A stretch of DNA of 64,000 bases, taken from assembly GCF_008017755.1 (NCBI RefSeq), contig NZ_VRTS01000003.1, forward strand, positions 310,001 to 374,000, read 5' to 3'. Each line of letters starts with the position of its first letter. Position 1 is the stretch's first letter. The DNA is from Alkalisalibacterium limincola. Its GTDB lineage: Bacteria > Pseudomonadota > Gammaproteobacteria > Xanthomonadales > Xanthomonadaceae. The position numbers and the translations under genes were made by a program. Positions 59,580 through 64,000 of this stretch are shown here, piece after piece. Below the pieces are notes generated by a model that had not been told where the DNA came from, did no database searches, and was given only the letters and a program-made list of their open reading frames with translations.

Positions 59580-61839
59580 TCAGTGCCGCTGCAGGGAGGT
59601 GTACCGGGGGCGGCCACCTTCCGCGTCGCGAACCGGCGTCGCCCGCCGCAGGTTCCCTGCAGGGTCCCTCACCCAGGCGTCCACGAAGCGCTGGAACTGC
59701 GCCCAGCCCTGCTCCGACTCCCAGATCCCGTACTCGTGCATCACGAAGACCAAGTCATGGCCCGGGCCGAATACATCGCGCAACTCGGCGACCGGAAGCA
59801 GCCGGTGCTCGCTCTGGCGCCAGCACGGCACCCCGTCCGGACACGCCAGCAGGTTGGAGCCGGTGTTGGTGTAGTACAGCCGATGCACCACCGCGCCATC
59901 TTCCACCAGCAAGTGCCGTTGCAGGGTCGGATACTCGACCCAGTCACCGCCAGGCGCGGTCTTTCCGTAGCGCCGGGCACGTTCGGCTTCCGGGTCGAAC
60001 AGCCAGCGCTGTTCGGTACGCCACAGGCCCATCGTGCCCAGTCGCGACCAGCTGCCCACGTGGATCCAGTGGTCGTTCCAGTCGAAGTCCGCGCGCACCG
60101 CTTGCGGCACGATGCCGGCGCTCACCCAGCCCCGCACCGTCCCATCCACCTCGCGGCGCACCACCGCCCACGACGAGGAATCGGCCAGGCCCGTGCGCAG
60201 CTGCTGCAGCTCGAAGCGCACTGGATCACCACCGCCCTCGGGCAGCGCATCGAACACCACCCGGCCGCGCGGGCCAGCTGCACGTCGATGTCCAGCGCGG
60301 TGCCTTCCAGGTGCAGCGTCTGCTGTTGAACGTCCAGCAAGCCGGCCACCAGCAGGGAGCCGCTCTCGCCCAGGCCCAGCAGCAACTGCCCGGGCACGTC
60401 CACGGCCGGGCCCTGCACCGACAGCGTGTCCACGTTGGGCCGGGTCAGCACATGGGTGAGCTGGTAAAAAGTACGCTCGGGCAGCAGCTCGACCTCGCAG
60501 TCGTCGGGAACCGGAGCGTGGAGTTCCTCGTACTGCACCCGGTGCCAACGCTTGACGATGTAGTCGATCCCCGCGAAACCGTGCACCCGACGCAGGTCCA
60601 GCGTCCCGCGACGCGAATTTTGCAACACCAGGTAGTTGTGCTGCGAGCCGTCGCCCAGCATGCACCACCGACCCTGGGCACTCTCCCCGCGCACGATCGG
60701 CTGGTTGAGTTCCACCCGCAGGCCACCCTCGTGCGCGTGCCAGCTGATCCCCACATCGTCCAGGTCCGCGCGTACGAAGTACTCGCCGCCGCCGCCGGCG
60801 CGCAAGGCCAGGCCCGTCCCCTCGCCCAACACCAGGCCATGGGCATGCGGCGGCCAGAACCAGGCCTCGTAGGGCGCCGCAGGCAAGCGCGCCGACCGGC
60901 CCGGGTCCATCAGCCGCGCCTGGATCGCCGCATCGACGTGCTGGTTCCAGTGCAGGCCACGCAACCGGTCGACCTCGGCGTCGTCCATCACCAGGGCCAG
61001 CGTGTCCGCATAGCCCGGCGGCAGCGGCAACACGCCCGCCTCGATCAGGTCCACCAGTGCAGCGGCCACCAGCACGCGCTGCGTGTCCACGCCAGGCGCC
61101 GCGCGCAACGCCGCCTCCGGATCGAGAGGCGCCTGCGGATCGATTGCGCCCAACGTGGCATGGAAGGCCGTCGAGGCCGCGCCCAGCCGAAGGGCCGGCC
61201 AGTCCACCGCCTCGAGGCGCTCGCCCGCCGAGGCCACGCGCAGTTGCTGCGCCGACCCCAGCAGCGACACCCAGCGCAACGCCGCACCGCCCGAGCCCAC
61301 GCCTTCGGCGTGCAGCGACAGCATCGCCGCGCCGGGCAGGCCTTCCGGCACCACCAGGTCCACCGTGCCGTTGCCGCGCGTGGTGCCCTCGGCCAGCACG
61401 GTGGCACCCTCGTGCAGCGCCACGCGCACGCCGGCGCGATCACGCGCGGTCAACACCACGCGCATCGGCACCGCTGCCTGGGCGTCCACCACCCGCACCC
61501 GCAACTCGCCCAGCATCCGCTGCCCCGACGCGTTCACCAACTGATAGGCCACCCGGTCCACGCCGCTGCCCTGGGCATGCGCGGTGTAGTGCAGCCGGCC
61601 ATCGACCAGGGCGGTCGAGCCCAGCACGCCGTCGCCCACCGACACCAGCGAGAAATCCGCCAGGCCTGCATTGGCAGCGGTGGCGTCGAACGACCCGGCC
61701 GTGCCACCCACCAGGGTCAGCTCGCCCATCGCGGCCGGGCGCGCACCACCCGCCGGTCCGCGCCCATCAACAAGGCCACGCAGGCCAGCACGCACAGCAG
61801 CCCCCGCAGGCGCGATGCCCGCGACACGAAAACGTCCAT
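59580..61839 (-). CDS. Large exported protein of unknown family (753 residues after correction), two apparent frameshifts
   Basis: ATG 61839 has a strong ribosome site (AGGAG) and begins MDVFVSRASRLRGLLCVLAC then VALLMGA, a signal or lipoprotein-like segment. The mature protein is long with many beta-like stretches (GELTLVGGTAGSFDATAANA, VAYQLVNASGQRMLGELRVR, VVLTARDRAGVRVALHEGAT) and a C-terminal part with WSRLGTMGLWRTEQRWLF. No family recognised. The frame is broken near 61749-61751 and 60260-60262, one base missing each, both in ACCACCC (plus strand); restoring both gives 2,262 nt. It lies 117 bases downstream of the second secreted protein, probably in one operon, and shows distant similarity to it. 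Confidence 0.72.
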
Positions 61840-61956
61840 GATTTCTCCTGATCGACCGATGCCCCGAGTGAGGCATCCATGCTGCCATGCGCAATGTGCC
61901 CGGTCCCCAGATTTTTTCTGGGCAACTGCGTCTGCAGGGCGTGCTGCGGCTCGCGC

Positions 61957-63965
61957 TCAGTGGGCGTCGTAGAAATTCAGCTGCCGGGACACGCGCTCCG
62001 GCCCGGCACCGCTGTCGAGCCACAAGGCCTCGATGACATACAGGCGGCGCAGGCCCGGGCGCGCATCCATCCGCAGCGGCTCCCAGACCCGGCGCCGCAC
62101 CTCGCGGCAGCCCTGTGCGCCGGGCGGGCAGTCCGGCCGCAACACCCCGGGTTCGGCGTCCAGCGCGAAGGTCAGGGCCACCAGGCTGCCTTCCTCGATC
62201 CGCCACGAGAACGGGATCGCCTCGCCCCCCGGCACCTGCTCCACTCCCTGCCCGGACCCGGCCTCGAAATCGACCGCGAAGGCGTCCACCGCACCCGGAC
62301 GCGACAAGTCCGCGCCCGAGTGCCAGCGGCCATCCAGCAGCTGCGGCCCCAGCACCAGCCGCGGGTCCACGCGCACCACCGGCGTCACATGCGCGCGCAA
62401 GTGGTCGTCCACCGAATGGCGCAGGCGCGTGCTCAGCATCCACTCCTCCGCGCCCAGGCCATCACCGCGCACCCGCTCCATGCGCATGTCCACCACGCCT
62501 TCGCGAAGGCTGTCGGGCAGCAGTTCCACCGTCAGCGTCAGCTCGCCCTGCGGCGACACGCCAATGATTCCCTGCGCGGCATAGCCCGGCGCCACCACCC
62601 GGCCGTGGAGAAGTCCACGGTGCCCGCGATGAACTGTGCGTCCTCGTCGCCCAGCACCGGGTCGGGGTTGAGCAACTGCATCGCCACGGGCCCGGCATGC
62701 AGCACCGGCCCCATGCGCCCGCGCGGCAACTGCAGCGCAGGATGGGCGGCGTAGTAGTGGCGGCGAACCTCGCCCGAGGGCAAGGCATCCCGGCACGCCG
62801 GATCCACGTTCACGGGCAGCCGGTAGGCCAGCGTCCGGCTCTCGGTGAACTCGACGAATTCCAGCCCGGCCAGCATCGCCATGCGCCGGAACATCGACGG
62901 CATCCGCGCGGAGATGCGCAACACCTGCACCGGGCCCACGCCCGGACAGTCGACGTGGATGTCCTCGAATTCGAAGGACGGGTGCCCCGGCCGCACCACC
63001 CGGGCCGAGCGCGGGTAGCTGTCGATGTTGGGCAGGAACATCGCGCTCACCCGCCCGGTCGCCCCGGTGTCCATGACCGAGCCCACGAAGCCGTCCTCGC
63101 TCCAGTCGTCGATCATCCGCATCCGCACGCCATCCCGGCGCCCGAAGGACACCGTGCCCGGCGCCGAGGCCGGCACCATCGTCTTGTCCAGGCCCAGGAA
63201 GTCGATCTCCTGGAACGCGGTCGCACCGCCCCAGTCGAGGCTGGAATACGCGTCTTCCAGCAACTGCCCGGGCACGCCGGCAAGGTAGGCCTCCACGGCG
63301 TCGGTCGATGCGATCAAGGCATTGGGGTCCACCGACCCGGCGCCGGGCATGATGCCCAGGTTGATGCCCTGGAACACCTGCGCATGGCGCAGCAGGCGGT
63401 TGGGGTCGACCTCGTGAAGCAACGCAAGCAAGCGCGGCTCGGGCATGCGCCACTGCCCCGCGTTCGCCTCCTCCAGCAGCCCCACCAGCGCCGTGGTCAG
63501 CACGGTGACGTTGTTCGGCCGATGCTCGGAGTTGCCGATGCGCCCACCCGGGCCGGCCTCCTCCAGCAGGCGCGCCGCGGTGCCCTGCAGCGACTGGAAG
63601 CGGGCCGTGTGGCCTTCCGGCGATGCCGCCAGCACCTCCACCAACACCAGCTCGCCGCGCCGGGCCGGCGGCACCTGCACGCTCACCTCGAACCCGCCAA
63701 AGAAGTTCGAGTCCGGCAGGAACTCGCCCTCGAACCGGTCGGGCCCCACCCAGGCCACCACCTCCAGCGCCTCCCATTGCTCCTCCGACCACGCCGAGCA
63801 GCGCCAGTTGAGTGCACAGGGGAAGCCCCAGGTGCCGCCGATGGTCAGGACTTCGGTTGTCGCCGCCTGCCCCCGGGGCATGCGCCCCTCGCCGAATTGC
63901 GCGCTCAGCGACGCAGGACACAGCAGCAGCAATGCCGCCAGGAGAGGGGCGAGGGTCCGTGCCAT
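61957..63965 (-). CDS. Large exported protein of unknown family (669 residues after correction), one apparent frameshift
   Basis: ATG 63965 preceded by GGAG at six bases; signal peptide TLAPLLAALLLLCPASLSAQ. The mature part contains GGTWGFPCALNWRCSAWSEE, GEFLPDSNFFGGFEVSVQVP, and a C-terminal half with SLREGVVDMRMERVRGDG and SFSWRI-like strands ending ERVSRQLNFYDAH. Cysteines are frequent, as in disulfide-bonded secreted proteins. No family is recognised. One base is missing at 62598-62600, in the same ACCACCC context as in the downstream gene; correction gives 2,010 nt. Upstream (63966-64000) nothing can be said. Confidence 0.72.
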
Positions 63966-64000
63966 GTGGAGCTCCAACGAGGGGGTACGGAGGAGCCAAC

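Noticed and set aside
61957-63999. A 680-residue open frame reading in the frame of the 3' half of the second secreted gene through its 5' half.
   Set aside because: The 5' half in that frame is low-complexity antisense-like sequence; the true 5' half is in another frame with a signal peptide, and the two meet at the indel at 62598-62600.

Overview
The window is high-GC (roughly two thirds G+C) gammaproteobacterial chromosome, most likely from the Lysobacterales (Xanthomonadales) or a near relative. Evidence: a compact serC-hisC-aroA-cmk-rpsA-ihfB-lapA-lapB run, an O-antigen initiation pair (WbpL-like/WbpM-like) next to ihfB, a bifunctional CysNC, a Maqu_2220-type two-domain fatty acyl-CoA reductase, phasin-like proteins and several c-di-GMP proteins. 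No rRNA and no CRISPR array are visible; there is one tRNA gene (Val, anticodon CAC).

Layout. 1-2.0 kb: a left-truncated serine hydrolase and a DUF4440-like protein. 2-19 kb: an accessory-looking zone with mixed gene orientation, patches of lower G+C, an orphan tyrosine recombinase, a giant alpha-2-macroglobulin, an ECF sigma factor with a membrane tail, two related CubicO hydrolases, a DUF4097-like protein, a stand-alone NRPS adenylation domain, a TetR remnant, a TolA-C-like protein and a GIY-YIG protein. Eight copies of one short repeat, all in the same orientation, lie between these genes. 19-22 kb: VOC protein, second ECF sigma, BNR/Asp-box protein, CsaA-like tRNA-binding protein. 22-35.3 kb: one long leftward run, amine oxidase-like - galU - wbpM-like - wbpL-like - lapB - lapA - ihfB - rpsA - cmk - aroA - hisC - serC, mostly with overlapping stop/start codons. 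35.4-39.1 kb: a PAS/GGDEF/EAL protein and an FHA protein. 39.2-46.6 kb: a storage-lipid/acyl-CoA neighbourhood (PHA-system protein, patatin, phasin, acyl-CoA reductase, acyl-CoA-binding protein, TetR). 46.7-49.3 kb: TPR protein, tRNA-Val, a small secreted protein, cysQ. 49.4-55.1 kb: two paralogous secreted PPC-domain proteins flanking a hybrid histidine kinase and a REC-EAL protein. 55.1-57.9 kb: cysNC and cysD, sulfate activation. 58-64 kb: GAF-GGDEF protein, VanZ-like protein and two large secreted proteins of unrecognised family.

Important caveat on sequence quality. I count 13 single-base indels that break otherwise well-conserved genes, including essential ones (cmk, aroA) and cysN, which carries two compensating ones. 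Correcting them restores exact codon counts in every gene that is complete in the window. Most sit in short G/C runs and four occur in an ACCACC(C) context. I read them as probable sequencing/assembly errors and annotate the genes as single CDSs.

How the genes work together: the leftward operon couples amino-acid precursor synthesis, translation and envelope biogenesis. The 39-47 kb block looks like neutral-lipid (PHA or wax-ester) handling. cysD, cysNC and cysQ give sulfate activation and PAP/PAPS turnover. Four GGDEF/EAL proteins or partners suggest strong c-di-GMP control of the surface.
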